From CALBZG01 sp964486295 (lineage in GTDB: Bacteria > Bacillota > Clostridia > Peptostreptococcales > Anaerovoracaceae), in assembly GCA_964486295.1 (NCBI GenBank), contig CAZAMF010000008.1, positions 30,569 to 94,568 of the forward strand: a stretch of DNA of 64,000 nucleotides, written 5' to 3'. Position 1 is the first letter of the stretch; each line of letters starts with the position of its first letter. Made by a program: the position numbers and the translations under genes. Shown here piece after piece: positions 1-7,945 of the stretch. The notes beneath the pieces were generated by a model, which saw only the letters and a program-made list of their open reading frames with translations, ran no database searches and was not told where the DNA came from.

Positions 1-643
1 TGATCACGATGGATCCGGTTTCGATGACATAAGCTCTGTCCGCTATGGAAAGCGCCATATTGGCATTTTGCTCCACAAGCAGGATGGTCGTACCGCTCTG
101 GTTGATATCTTTCACGATTTCAAAAATCTCCCGGACCAACAAAGGTGCCAGCCCCATGGATGGTTCGTCCATCAGAAGGATCTTTGGTCTGGACATCAGC
201 GCTCTTCCCATGGCCAGCATCTGCTGTTCACCGCCGGACAGAGTGCCTGCCATTTGTTTTTTCCTTTGTCCGAGTATGGGAAAACGCTCGAATACGTTTT
301 CCATATCCTTTTTGATCTGAGCCTTGTCGTTTCTCAAAAAAGCGCCAAGCTCAAGATTTTCAAGTACGCTCATCGGCGGGAAGATCCTTCTTCCCTCCGG
401 AACCTGCGAAATGCCCAGTTCTACTCTGCGCTGCGCATTGATGTTGGTAATATCCTCGCCATGTAGGAGTATCTGTCCGCTGGTGGCTTTGATCAGTCCC
501 GAAATGGTGCGTAGAGTGGTGGTTTTGCCGGCCCCATTGGCGCCGATCAGGGTGACGATTTCACCTTCGTGAACGGTCAGTGAAATATTCTTCAGGGCAT
601 GGATCACGCCGTAATGAACATGAAGATCTTTTATCTCAAGCAT
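1..643 (-). CDS. livF: Branched-chain amino acid ABC transporter ATPase LivF (3' end outside window)
   Basis: Cytoplasmic ATPase of a high-affinity branched-chain amino acid importer. The start ATG at 643 overlaps the end of livG by 8 bp. The reading frame stays open for about 214 codons to the window edge, against roughly 235 for the family, so only the last twenty or so residues are missing. It carries Walker A (GANGAGKTTTL), the ABC signature LSGGEQQMLAMGRA and Walker B with LLMDEPSMGL. The stretch PEGRRIFPPMSVLENLELGA is typical of LivF rather than LivG. It is the last visible gene of the livKHMGF operon. I see no terminator inside the window. Confidence 0.93.
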   Translation of the reverse strand, partial: MLEIKDLHVHYGVIHALKNISLTVHEGEIVTLIGANGAGKTTTLRTISGLIKATSGQILLHGEDITNINAQRRVELGISQVPEGRRIFPPMSVLENLELGAFLRNDKAQIKKDMENVFERFPILGQRKKQMAGTLSGGEQQMLAMGRALMSRPKILLMDEPSMGLAPLLVREIFEIVKDINQSGTTILLVEQNANMALSIADRAYVIETGSIVI

Positions 644-1421
644 TGCTGACATCCTCCCCTAAATATGCCTCTATGACGCGCTTATTCGCCTTGATTTCTT
701 CCGGTTTGCCCGAAGCAAGCAATGTACCGTAATCCAGAACGTAGATCCGCTCGCATATTTTCATGACGAGGGACATATCATGTTCAATCAGCAGGATGGT
801 CAGATCAAATTGTTCCCTGATCCAGGAAATCGTTTCTGTCAGTCTGGCTGTTTCGTATGGATTCATTCCGGCAGCAGGTTCGTCCAGAAGGAGCAGCGTT
901 GGCCTTGTTGCCAGCGCTCTGGCTATTTCAAGGTGTCGCTGTTCTCCGTACGGGAGATTTCGGGCCAGCTCGTTTTTCTTGTCCGAAAGCCGGAAGATCT
1001 CCAGCAGTTTATCGGCCTCCTCCTCCAGGCGATCTTCTTCGTTATGGAATCGATCCAGGTGCAGAAATGCCGATGGCAATTGATACCGTACATTTCCGTG
1101 CATGGCGATCCGAACATTGTCCAGGACCGACAGGTCTTTGAACAGCCGGATGTTCTGGAATGTCCTGGCCAGGCCGGTTTTCGTGATATTATAAGGCTTC
1201 ATGCCTCCGAGTTCTTTTTCGGCGCCGTCTTTATCCAGCTTGATGGAACCGGATGTGGGAACATAAACGCCGGTCAGCAGGTTGAACAAAGTGGTTTTTC
1301 CCGCCCCGTTCGGTCCGATGAGTCCGACCAGTTCACCCTTATCGATGTACATACTGACATTGGAGACCGCTGTCAAGCCGCCAAATGATTTTGTTAATTT
1401 ATTGATGGTCAAAAGTGACAT
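636..1421 (-). CDS. livG: Branched-chain amino acid ABC transporter ATPase LivG
   Basis: Second nucleotide-binding subunit of the LIV importer, 261 residues and full length. Walker A is GPNGAGKTTLF near residue 37. The signature region reads LPYGEQRHLEIARAL, the LivG form of LSGGQ. Walker B is LLLLDEPAAGMNP. The AGLARTFQNIRLFKDLSVLDN block is diagnostic of LivG. It pairs with LivF as an ATPase heterodimer under the LivH/LivM pore. livM ends 14 bp upstream and livF starts inside its last codons, so translation is probably coupled. Confidence 0.95.
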   Translation of the reverse strand: MSLLTINKLTKSFGGLTAVSNVSMYIDKGELVGLIGPNGAGKTTLFNLLTGVYVPTSGSIKLDKDGAEKELGGMKPYNITKTGLARTFQNIRLFKDLSVLDNVRIAMHGNVRYQLPSAFLHLDRFHNEEDRLEEEADKLLEIFRLSDKKNELARNLPYGEQRHLEIARALATRPTLLLLDEPAAGMNPYETARLTETISWIREQFDLTILLIEHDMSLVMKICERIYVLDYGTLLASGKPEEIKANKRVIEAYLGEDVSNA

Positions 1422-1435
1422 GTTCAGCTCCTCCT

Positions 1436-2386
1436 TTACTCAATTTTCTCGCCTTTTTTTCCGAACCGCAGCAGATCATTGATTTCTTTATCTCCCATCA
1501 GCCCCTTTGGCCTGAATATCATGATCAGCACCAGCAAAGCAGCGTATACGATCATCCGGACCGCTGTAAAGGACTGCAGGAAGGTGGTCAGAACCGCAAG
1601 CAGAATGGCCGCCACCACGGACCCGGTCAGGCTGCCCAGACCGCCCAGAACAACAATGACCAGAATGTCCACTGATTTCATGAATCCAAACAGATCCGGC
1701 TTCAGGAAATAGAAATAAGATGAATAAAGCGCACCTGCGGTACCGGCGAAAAACGCGCCCACGGCAAAAGCCATGACTTTATATTTGGTGGTATTGATCC
1801 CCATGGATTCCGCTGCGATTTCATCTTCACGTATAGAAATGCAAGCACGTCCATGAGAGGATTTGATAAAGTTATTGATCAGCACCACGCTTAATACCGC
1901 GAAGCAATACATCCACCACCAATTGGCAAATCGCGGTATTCCGTTAAGCCCTGCTGCGCCATTTGTTATTTCAAGGTTCAGAAATATGACCCGGATGATT
2001 TCAGCCATGCCCAGCGTCGCGATGGCCAGGTAATCGCCGCGCAGACGCAAGGTCGGGATGCCGATCAGGACACCTACGCAGGCCGCCGCCACCGCTCCTG
2101 CAAAAAGGCCGATCAGGAAGCCCCCGGTGGATTTCATCTCCATGTTGACCAAGGCGCAGACATAAGCACCAATCGACATGAAGCCCGCATGGCCCAGTGA
2201 AAATTGTCCGGTAAATCCGGTCACGAGGTTCAGGCTCACGGCAAGTATGATATTGATACAGATTGTCGCCAGGGTGATTTCATAAAAACTGCTCAGTATT
2301 TTCAACGAAAGCAGTATCTGGATGATGGCAAAGGTCAATATAACAGAACCCAGAATAATGAAATTCTTTTTCGTTAATGCTCTCAT
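1436..2386 (-). CDS. livM: Branched-chain amino acid ABC transporter permease LivM
   Basis: Inner-membrane permease of the LIV importer, 316 residues with about eight to ten hydrophobic helices. It carries the family hallmarks LSLNLVTGFTGQFSLGHAGF and LRGDYLAIATLGMAEIIR. The second forms the coupling region that contacts the ATPases. It ends in the usual RPKGLMG-type cytoplasmic tail. livH stops 3 bp upstream, so the two pore subunits are made in tandem. Nothing unusual is seen. Confidence 0.94.
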   Translation of the reverse strand: MRALTKKNFIILGSVILTFAIIQILLSLKILSSFYEITLATICINIILAVSLNLVTGFTGQFSLGHAGFMSIGAYVCALVNMEMKSTGGFLIGLFAGAVAAACVGVLIGIPTLRLRGDYLAIATLGMAEIIRVIFLNLEITNGAAGLNGIPRFANWWWMYCFAVLSVVLINNFIKSSHGRACISIREDEIAAESMGINTTKYKVMAFAVGAFFAGTAGALYSSYFYFLKPDLFGFMKSVDILVIVVLGGLGSLTGSVVAAILLAVLTTFLQSFTAVRMIVYAALLVLIMIFRPKGLMGDKEINDLLRFGKKGEKIE

Positions 2387-2389
2387 ATA

Positions 2390-3268
2390 TCACACCTTCT
2401 CCTTCGTATTTTTGCCGAGTATTCCTGTCGGCTTCACGATCAGGATTACGATCAGGAAAGCGAATACCGCGGCATCCCGGTACATGGAGTTGCCATATCC
2501 GGAAACCAGTGTCTCCATGATTCCGATCCCCAGGCCGCCGATCATGGCTCCTGGTATACTTCCGATCCCGCCGAATACCGCTGCGACAAATGCCTTCAGC
2601 CCCGGCATCATGCCCATCAGCGGATCGATCGAATTATAATATATTCCTACTAAAACACCGGCAGCGCCGGCAAGGCCTGAGCCGAGAGCAAAGGTAAACG
2701 AAATGGTTCTGTCCACCTTGATCCCCATCAGCTGCGCCGCGTCCTGGTCAATGGAAACGGCCCGCATGGCTTTGCCCATTTTAGTTTTATGCACAATAAA
2801 CTGTAATAACACCATAAGCACAATGGCAGTAGCGATGATATAGATCTGCTGCATATTGATCATGATTTCGCCTAAGCGAAATACTTTGTCCGATAATAGT
2901 TTAGGGTAGGATCTGACTTCCGCTCCGACGAAAAACATCATGACATATTCCAGAAGGAACGACATGCCGATGGCAGTGATCAGCACTGCGATCCTGGTTG
3001 AACTCCTCAGCGGCTTGTAGGCGATCCTTTCGATCACGACCCCGAGAAGTGCACATGATAATATTGATATGATAAGTGCGGGGAAAAATCCCAGATGCGC
3101 ATAGGTCGTTACTGCAAACCCTACATAAGCCCCCACCATATAAACATCGCCATGGGCGAAGTTTATCAGTTTAATAATTCCGTAAACCATGGTATATCCA
3201 AGGGCAATCAGTGCATATATGCTGCCCAGTGATATTCCGTTTACCATTTGCTGTAAAAATTGATCCAA
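2390..3268 (-). CDS. livH: Branched-chain amino acid ABC transporter permease LivH
   Basis: Second pore subunit of the LIV importer. I chose a TTG start at 3268, giving 292 residues that begin LDQFLQQMVNGISLGS, because a GGAGGTG ribosome site lies 8 bases upstream. A longer frame reaching 3337 has no such site and would add 23 atypical residues. The conserved start YALIALGYTMVYGIIKLINF and the AAVFGGIGSIPGAMIGG loop identify LivH. It lies between livM and the hairpin that separates it from the binding-protein gene. That hairpin may lower its expression relative to livK. Confidence 0.93.
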   Translation of the reverse strand: MDQFLQQMVNGISLGSIYALIALGYTMVYGIIKLINFAHGDVYMVGAYVGFAVTTYAHLGFFPALIISILSCALLGVVIERIAYKPLRSSTRIAVLITAIGMSFLLEYVMMFFVGAEVRSYPKLLSDKVFRLGEIMINMQQIYIIATAIVLMVLLQFIVHKTKMGKAMRAVSIDQDAAQLMGIKVDRTISFTFALGSGLAGAAGVLVGIYYNSIDPLMGMMPGLKAFVAAVFGGIGSIPGAMIGGLGIGIMETLVSGYGNSMYRDAAVFAFLIVILIVKPTGILGKNTKEKV

Positions 3269-3341
3269 GGTTTGCACCTCCGTGTTCTGAATATAACCTT
3301 CGTTTTGTTGCCTTACCGCATTAGAGCGATTTAGCACTAAA

Positions 3342-3381
3342 ACAATTAAGTTAGAGCAACCGAATGCCCTAACTTAATTGT
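3342..3381 (-). terminator. Intercistronic hairpin between livK and livH
   Basis: A perfect 13-bp inverted repeat (ACAATTAAGTTAG, 3342-3354; partner 3369-3381) has a 14-base loop and lies between the livK stop and the livH start. Read on the minus strand it is followed by a short run of T (TTTTAG). It resembles the leaky terminators or mRNA-stabilising hairpins that let a binding protein be made in excess over its permeases. That role is inferred. Confidence 0.6.
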
Positions 3382-3418
3382 CCTATCTTTTCAGATGATA
3401 ATTCTTTCTGATACCGGT

Positions 3419-4591
3419 TTATTTAGGGTCCACTCTGACTGTTGTAGTCTGAACACCGTCAACAAGTCCTATAACAACGATGGACTTAACCGGGTTGTGG
3501 TCTGCACCCATGCTGAAGGAACCGGTGATGCCTTCAAAATTCTCAGTTGCGGCAAGCGCATCCTTGATGGCTACAGGATCGGTTGAGCCTGCTCTTGTGA
3601 TTGCATCCGCAATGAACTTACCAAGGTCGTAACCAAGCGCATTGAATGCATTTGGCTCTACGCCGTATTTTTCTGTATAGGCCTTAATGAAATCCTGAAC
3701 GATCGGACTCTGATCCAGTGAAGAATAATGGTTGGAGAAGTATACATCGTTCAGTGCGGCAGCTCCGGCCAGTTCAAGAAGAACCGGGGAGTCAAAGCCG
3801 TCTGCTCCGAGGATCGGAGCGGTTATGCCGAGGTCACGAGCCTGTTTGATGATAAGGCCAGCTTCCTGATAGTAGCCAGGGAGGAAAATCACGTCAAAGT
3901 CTTTTGCTTTGATGCTGGTTAAAATAGCATTGAAATCCTTGTCTTTAGCTACATAACCTTCCTGTGCTACGATTGTTCCGCCGTTTGCTTCAAACGTGCT
4001 GATAAAATTCTTGGCAAGTCCTTTTGCGTAATCGCTGGAGTTGTCCTGAATTATGACGGCCTTCGTTTTGCTGAGGTTCTTAGAAGCAAAGTTAGCCATA
4101 GTGATTCCCTGGAATGAATCGTTGAAGCAGATACGGAATACGAAATCATTGACGTTTCCGTCTGCATCTGTTGTGATTCCTTGGTCAGCAGTTGCTGAGT
4201 TGGAAATTACAGGGATGGAATTGCCCATTGCCACAGGGATCGTTGCCATAAAATCTCCGGAAGTAGCAGGACCCAGGCAAGCAACAACGCCCTCTTCGGT
4301 CATCAGTCTGGTTGCCAGAGAAGTGGCTTCAGCTGCGTCGGACTTGTTGTCAACGATTACAGGAACGATCTGCATTCCGTTGATGCCGCCTGCTGCGTTG
4401 ATTTCGTCAAATGCCATCTGAATTCCGTTTACAGAGGCTTCGCCGTAGGAAGCAACAGCGCCTGTCAGTTCGTAGTTTACGCCGATTTTAATTTCTGTCG
4501 CAGCTTCTTCTTTCGTTCCGCCGCATCCGGCAAAAGCTCCGGCTACAAGAACCAATGCGAGTAATAAAACTAAAAATTTCCTTGTTTTCAT
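3419..4591 (-). CDS. livK: Branched-chain amino acid ABC transporter substrate-binding lipoprotein (LivK-like)
   Basis: Extracellular binding protein of the LIV importer, 390 residues. The signal peptide (KTRKFLVLLLALVLVAGAF) ends in the lipobox FAGC, so the mature protein is tethered by a lipidated Cys near residue 22. The periplasmic-binding type 1 fold follows, with IKIGVNYELTGAVASYGEAS at the start, VPVIVDNKSDAAEATS, and the ligand-pocket stretch CLGPATSGDFMATIPVA. Length and order match Leu/Ile/Val-binding proteins, but the exact ligand cannot be read from sequence. It is the first gene of the operon, behind a consensus promoter. Confidence 0.92.
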   Translation of the reverse strand: MKTRKFLVLLLALVLVAGAFAGCGGTKEEAATEIKIGVNYELTGAVASYGEASVNGIQMAFDEINAAGGINGMQIVPVIVDNKSDAAEATSLATRLMTEEGVVACLGPATSGDFMATIPVAMGNSIPVISNSATADQGITTDADGNVNDFVFRICFNDSFQGITMANFASKNLSKTKAVIIQDNSSDYAKGLAKNFISTFEANGGTIVAQEGYVAKDKDFNAILTSIKAKDFDVIFLPGYYQEAGLIIKQARDLGITAPILGADGFDSPVLLELAGAAALNDVYFSNHYSSLDQSPIVQDFIKAYTEKYGVEPNAFNALGYDLGKFIADAITRAGSTDPVAIKDALAATENFEGITGSFSMGADHNPVKSIVVIGLVDGVQTTTVRVDPK

Positions 4592-4620
4592 AATACACCA
4601 CCTTTATTTATTTTCAATTT

Positions 4621-4649
4621 ATGATACTTTTTTATCATGTCACTGTCAA
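4621..4649 (-). promoter_or_regulatory. Sigma-A promoter of the liv operon
   Basis: On the minus strand there is a perfect -35 TTGACA (4649-4644) and a -10 TATCAT (4626-4621) separated by exactly 17 bp, about 30 bp before the livK start. The upstream region to 4788 is AT-rich with no recognisable riboswitch or T-box. Confidence 0.8.
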
Positions 4650-4788
4650 CCAATTTCTGTCTGTAAAATTTGTGTGAGATAACAATTTTCCGGAACTGTA
4701 AAACAACACAAAAATGTTGATTTTTCAAGACTTATTATTGTGAACTGGCACAATAATATAATGGAAATATTCAGATTTTGGCCGCAAT

Positions 4789-5388
4789 CTAATCTTCCAG
4801 CAGCCTGTATACCTCTTCCACTCCTACCACCTTGCTTCTGCCAAAGCGGAGCATTTCCAGTCCCATCATTTTCCTTTCGGCAGTAAAAGAGGCCGTGGTT
4901 TCCACGGGAACGATGCAGTTGTAATTCAACGAAAACGCATAGCTACAGGTCTCCAGGACACACACATCCGTCGCAGCTCCGGTGATCACCAGGTTTTTAA
5001 TTTTTTTGGACTTAAGAAGCTCGTCCAGCTTTGTATTAAAAAATGCGTTCCATCTATTCTTGATGATGAGTTCTTCCCCTTCTGCCGGCGCCAGAGGCGG
5101 GATGATCTCCGCATCCGGGGTCCCTTTGACAAAATGTTTATATTTTTTAACTTCAAAACGTTCGGCCAGCATTTCCCAGTCGCTGAAGTCCGGCTCATAT
5201 TCGGTTTTGATGTTCACCACCAGCATGCCACTGCTATTGAAGTACTGTTTAAGCTGAATGATCGGTGTAACAATATCCTCCTGCTTTGTCACATCGACAT
5301 TCAGCATCTTGACCAGCGAGCCGTCCGGCGCTCCGCCTCCGTATTGCATGTCTACGACCAATAATGCGGTTTCTTGTTTGTTCAGCAT
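4789..5388 (-). CDS. Isochorismatase-family cysteine hydrolase
   Basis: A 199-residue alpha/beta hydrolase of the isochorismatase/nicotinamidase superfamily. The expected catalytic residues are visible: Asp in LLVVDMQ (about residue 13), Lys in IIKNRWNAFF (about 111), and Cys in VITGAATDVCVLETC (about 144) preceded by the family's non-proline cis-peptide region. It could act on nicotinamide, a carbamate, biuret or isochorismate, and the sequence does not decide between these. The start has a good AGGAG site. The leader holds a 10-bp hairpin with one mismatch (5417-5448). It stands alone, and no siderophore or NAD genes adjoin it. Confidence 0.85.
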   Translation of the reverse strand: MLNKQETALLVVDMQYGGGAPDGSLVKMLNVDVTKQEDIVTPIIQLKQYFNSSGMLVVNIKTEYEPDFSDWEMLAERFEVKKYKHFVKGTPDAEIIPPLAPAEGEELIIKNRWNAFFNTKLDELLKSKKIKNLVITGAATDVCVLETCSYAFSLNYNCIVPVETTASFTAERKMMGLEMLRFGRSKVVGVEEVYRLLED

Positions 5389-5610
5389 ATCTATTGACTC
5401 CTATTCTGTAAAATATATTGCTCCCGTTGTTTAACCAGCGGGCGCAATGCGTCATGGCAAAATTATTATACTACAAAATCCGGATTCCGGACATTATTCC
5501 CAGACTTCCATTCAATTTTGCATTCGGATGAGCTATCATTGAACTGCGGTGCTTCAGGCAGACCCTTTGTTCATGCCATAATGAGCATTGTGATTAGGAG
5601 GATATATAAT

Positions 5611-5788
5611 ATGAACGAAAAAATTTCCGCAACACGCTCCAGAACTATAATGGCGCAGATGGCGCTTCCGGATCAGGCGAATCCTGCCGGCAACGTCCAT
5701 GGAGGGGAACTGAGCTCTGACCGCGTATTTTGTTATGGTTGCGCTGGGCAAAGACGGAAAGACCGCTAAGATTCCGCTCCGTAAATAG
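5611..5788 (+). pseudogene. Acyl-CoA thioesterase (YciA-type hotdog) remnant with internal deletion
   Basis: A strong AGGAGG site precedes ATG 5611. The first 34 codons match the start of YciA-type thioesterases (RTIMAQMALPDQANPAGNVH, then GGEL). The reading then shifts by one frame, and the codons up to TAG 5786-5788 give LTAYFVMVALGKDGKTAKIP, which is how these proteins end. The middle of the usual ~150-residue hotdog domain, some 60 or more residues, is gone and the two ends are out of frame. Start, ribosome site and downstream terminator are intact, so the loss looks recent. A sequencing or assembly error is less likely because a whole segment is missing. Confidence 0.75.
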
Positions 5789-5803
5789 TTAAATCGCACA
5801 ATA

Positions 5804-5829
5804 AATGGCTCCGGTAGTCCGGAGCCATT
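5804..5829 (+). terminator. Bidirectional hairpin terminator
   Basis: An 11-bp perfect stem (AATGGCTCCGG, 5804-5814; partner 5819-5829) has a TAGT loop and is followed on the plus strand by ATATTTCTT. It lies between the thioesterase remnant and the convergent MFS gene, so it could serve both. Confidence 0.7.
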
Positions 5830-5907
5830 ATATTTCTTACCATATTATATGTTTATGATAATATTGTATCGATAGGATAGAATCGCATCGATTCTGTAAG
5901 ATCGTGC

Positions 5908-7209
5908 TTACTTGCTGAACTCGCCGGCGGCTTTCACTTCTACCTGACTGTGAGCAGGCTCTTTCGGCGCTCTTGCCAGCAATGCCATTACGGCGCCCAC
6001 GGAACAAAGTACGCCCGTTATCATAAACGCCATTTTATAATCACCATTGTTGTTTTCTACGATGACTGCTGCAAGTCTCGGTCCGACGATGGCGCCGATA
6101 CTGTAGGCCAGGAATATAAATCCATAGTTTGTTCCCACATGCTTAGGTCCGTAGAAATCCGCCGCGATGGAAGGGAATGTTCCCATAGCCCCGCCGAAGC
6201 AGAACGCGATGACCGCTACGCCCAAGCCATACAGCCAGAATGTATTCAGTGCGTTCATGCCGAACATGGCTGCAGCGCTCAAAACATACATGATGAAAAC
6301 AACTCTGGTACGGCCGATTTTGTCTGATATTGTTCCCCAGAATAAACGACCGAAGGTGTTGAATAACGCCAATAAACTTACGATGGATCCGGCTTCCATA
6401 GCGGTCAGGCCCGCAACCTGCTGGCCGATCGGGGATGCATGCGCGATGATCATGAGTCCGGCAATATTAGCAAAAGCATACATGACCAGTAAATAATAGT
6501 AGTTGATCGTTCTTAACATTTCCCTGGAAGTGAAATCATACTTGCTTGGACCGATCTGACCGGTTTTTACAGCAGGCGGATTCCAACCCGGCGGTTTGTA
6601 TCCTTCAGGTGCGGCCTTCATCAGGCTGCCGCCAATAATGATACCAACTATTGAATAGATCGCCTGAATTAAGAATGTGTTTAGCGGGCCGTAGTTGCCC
6701 ACCAGGATTACGGCTACCGGTGCCCAGAATACAGAACCCAGGCCGAATCCGGCAACTGCCAGGCCGGTAATCATTCCGCGCTTGTCAGGGAACCATTTGA
6801 CGCAAGTGGCGATTGGAACTCCGTAAGCGATTCCTATTCCTGAGCCTCCTAAAAATCCGTAACCGACGTACAGCATAGTCAATGAAGTCGTCTGGCTGGC
6901 AATAATAAGACCCGCTGATAATACCGCGCCGCCGAAAATAGCCATTTTCGTTGGTCCAAATTTTGGAACAAACCTGCCCGCTACGATCATCATGACAGGG
7001 ATCATGGCGAGGTTGATCGTGTAAGCCAAAGAAACTTGAGTAGTATCCCACCCGAACATTTCCTGTATAGGATTGCGGAATACGCTCCAGGTATAAAGCG
7101 CGCCCATACAGAATTGAACAATAACTCCTCCGATGACGACTTGCCACCGATTAATCTGCTTCTCTTTACTATTCCTGTTAATCTGCATCTCTTTACTGGT
7201 CCTGTTCAT
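5908..7209 (-). CDS. MFS transporter, oxalate/formate antiporter (OFA) family
   Basis: A 433-residue, twelve-helix major facilitator. WQVVIGGVIVQFCMGALYTW starts helix 1, FGWDTTQVSLAYT follows, and the GGSGIGIAYGVPIATCVKWF segment plus FGRLFWGTISDKIGRTR in the central loop are typical of OFA carriers. Substrate (oxalate, formate, lactate or another carboxylate) is unknown. The first 18 residues are two copies of a 9-residue unit (MNRTSKEMQ, INRNSKEKQ) encoded by 27-bp DNA repeats; the family normally starts right at the helix. ATG 7209 has an AGGAG site 7 bases upstream that itself lies in a mutated repeat copy. The 5' region is extensively duplicated. Confidence 0.9.
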   Translation of the reverse strand: MNRTSKEMQINRNSKEKQINRWQVVIGGVIVQFCMGALYTWSVFRNPIQEMFGWDTTQVSLAYTINLAMIPVMMIVAGRFVPKFGPTKMAIFGGAVLSAGLIIASQTTSLTMLYVGYGFLGGSGIGIAYGVPIATCVKWFPDKRGMITGLAVAGFGLGSVFWAPVAVILVGNYGPLNTFLIQAIYSIVGIIIGGSLMKAAPEGYKPPGWNPPAVKTGQIGPSKYDFTSREMLRTINYYYLLVMYAFANIAGLMIIAHASPIGQQVAGLTAMEAGSIVSLLALFNTFGRLFWGTISDKIGRTRVVFIMYVLSAAAMFGMNALNTFWLYGLGVAVIAFCFGGAMGTFPSIAADFYGPKHVGTNYGFIFLAYSIGAIVGPRLAAVIVENNNGDYKMAFMITGVLCSVGAVMALLARAPKEPAHSQVEVKAAGEFSK

Positions 7210-7263
7210 CTGCTTCTCCTAACTATTCCTGTTAATCTGCATCTTTTTACTGGTCCTGTTCAT
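7156..7263 (-). repeat. 27-bp tandem repeats at the MFS start (four units)
   Basis: Read on the minus strand there are four consecutive 27-bp units (7263-7237, 7236-7210, 7209-7183, 7182-7156), alternating between ATGAACAGGACCAGTAAA- and ATTAACAGGAATAGTAAA-type copies. Units 3 and 4 encode the N-terminus of the transporter. In unit 2, AAA has become TAG, which ends the frame opened at ATG 7263 and at the same time creates the AGGAG ribosome site used by ATG 7209. Confidence 0.9.
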
Positions 7264-7363
7264 CTGCTTCTCTTTACTATCACTATGTTTTGTAGCACAG
7301 TACGCTCCAGGTGTATACCCCACCCATGCAGAACAGAACGATAACTCCTCCGATGACGACTTT

Positions 7364-7525
7364 TTACCGATTGACCTGATTCTCTTTACTATTCCTGTTA
7401 ATCTGCATCTCTTTACTGGTCCTGTTCATCTGCATCTCTTTACAGTCCCTTTGTTTTTTAGCACAATACGCTCCAGGTGTATACCCCACCCATGCAGAAC
7501 AGAACGATAACTCCTTCTCCTTCAT
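7364..7525 (-). other. 53-codon leader ORF behind the ancestral ribosome binding site
   Basis: ATG 7525 follows the best ribosome site of the locus (AAGGAGG, 7 bases upstream) but now opens a 53-codon frame ending at TAA 7364. It reads the helix-1 duplicate in the wrong frame and then two 27-bp repeat units (NRTSKEMQ, INRNSKEN). I think this was the original MFS start. It could be translated as a leader peptide, but no function is implied. Confidence 0.5.
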
Positions 7526-7945
7526 GTAAAATCCTCCTTACCTTTATTTAACTTATTATTAAGGCATGACTCCAGCAAACAACCTTGGAGGACGATGCCA
7601 GCGATACGCTTCCTCATTAGTTTCAGCCAAATTATGGAGAACTATTTGATGGTTTTTTTGTAAAAAAATAGTCAAGCTGCTCTAAACAACTTGGCCTACG
7701 CTTAATCTGTTTTTCTTATGTGTTCTTGAGTGAGTTAAGAATATTCGACAGCAAAGTATGTGTCAACATGTTTTTTTGTTAAAACATGATTTTAGAAAAT
7801 GTTCTAATTATTTAATTTTATACACAATTTATTGTCTTTATTTTCTGATAATGACAAGGTTTTATTGTGAGAAAATGATGGTTGGATTTCAGGATTAAGG
7901 ATATAATCTGTATAGGAAATCAGTAAGAAAAATGGGGGGGTGCTT
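7526..7945. other. Divergent intergenic region between MFS locus and HAD phosphatase
   Basis: About 420 bp, AT-rich, with no open frame that looks real. It must hold promoters for both directions. A minus-strand TTGACT near 7673 lacks a convincing -10 at the right distance. A GC-richer patch around 7585-7620 can form a small GAGGA/TCCTC hairpin in the MFS leader, but it matches no riboswitch I recognise. Confidence 0.5.

Larger units (their letters stand above)
7081..7525 (-). repeat. Tandem duplication of the MFS gene 5' end (units of 220, 166 and about 59 bp)
   Basis: The block beginning TACGCTCCAGGT, which encodes helix 1 on the other strand, occurs at 7081 (functional), 7301 and 7467. 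Spacings are 220 and 166 bp. The 54-bp difference equals two extra 27-bp repeats. The copy at 7301 still reads VVIGGVIVLFCMGGVYTWSV on the minus strand but is preceded by a TAA. The copy at 7467 runs into a stop straight after helix 1. These are dead gene-start fragments left by tandem duplication. Confidence 0.85.

Noticed and set aside
4661..4692. Stretch TTGTGTGAGATAACAATT upstream of livK resembles the E. coli lac operator.
   Set aside because: The dyad is weak, it lies well upstream of the promoter, and no LacI-type regulator is nearby; chance similarity.
7036..7344. Plus-strand frame of about 100 codons with repeated IPVNLHLFTGPVHLLL-like units.
   Set aside because: It is the antisense of the 27-bp repeats and the MFS gene start; the periodicity comes from the DNA repeats.
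7156..7447. Repeats of 27 bp might be read as a CRISPR array.
   Set aside because: Units are directly adjacent with no spacers, are in frame with the MFS gene, and no cas gene is present.
7526..7945. Looked for a riboswitch in the long leader of the MFS gene.
   Set aside because: Only a small GAGGA/TCCTC hairpin is seen; no match by eye to c-di-GMP, TPP, SAM, glycine or other common classes.
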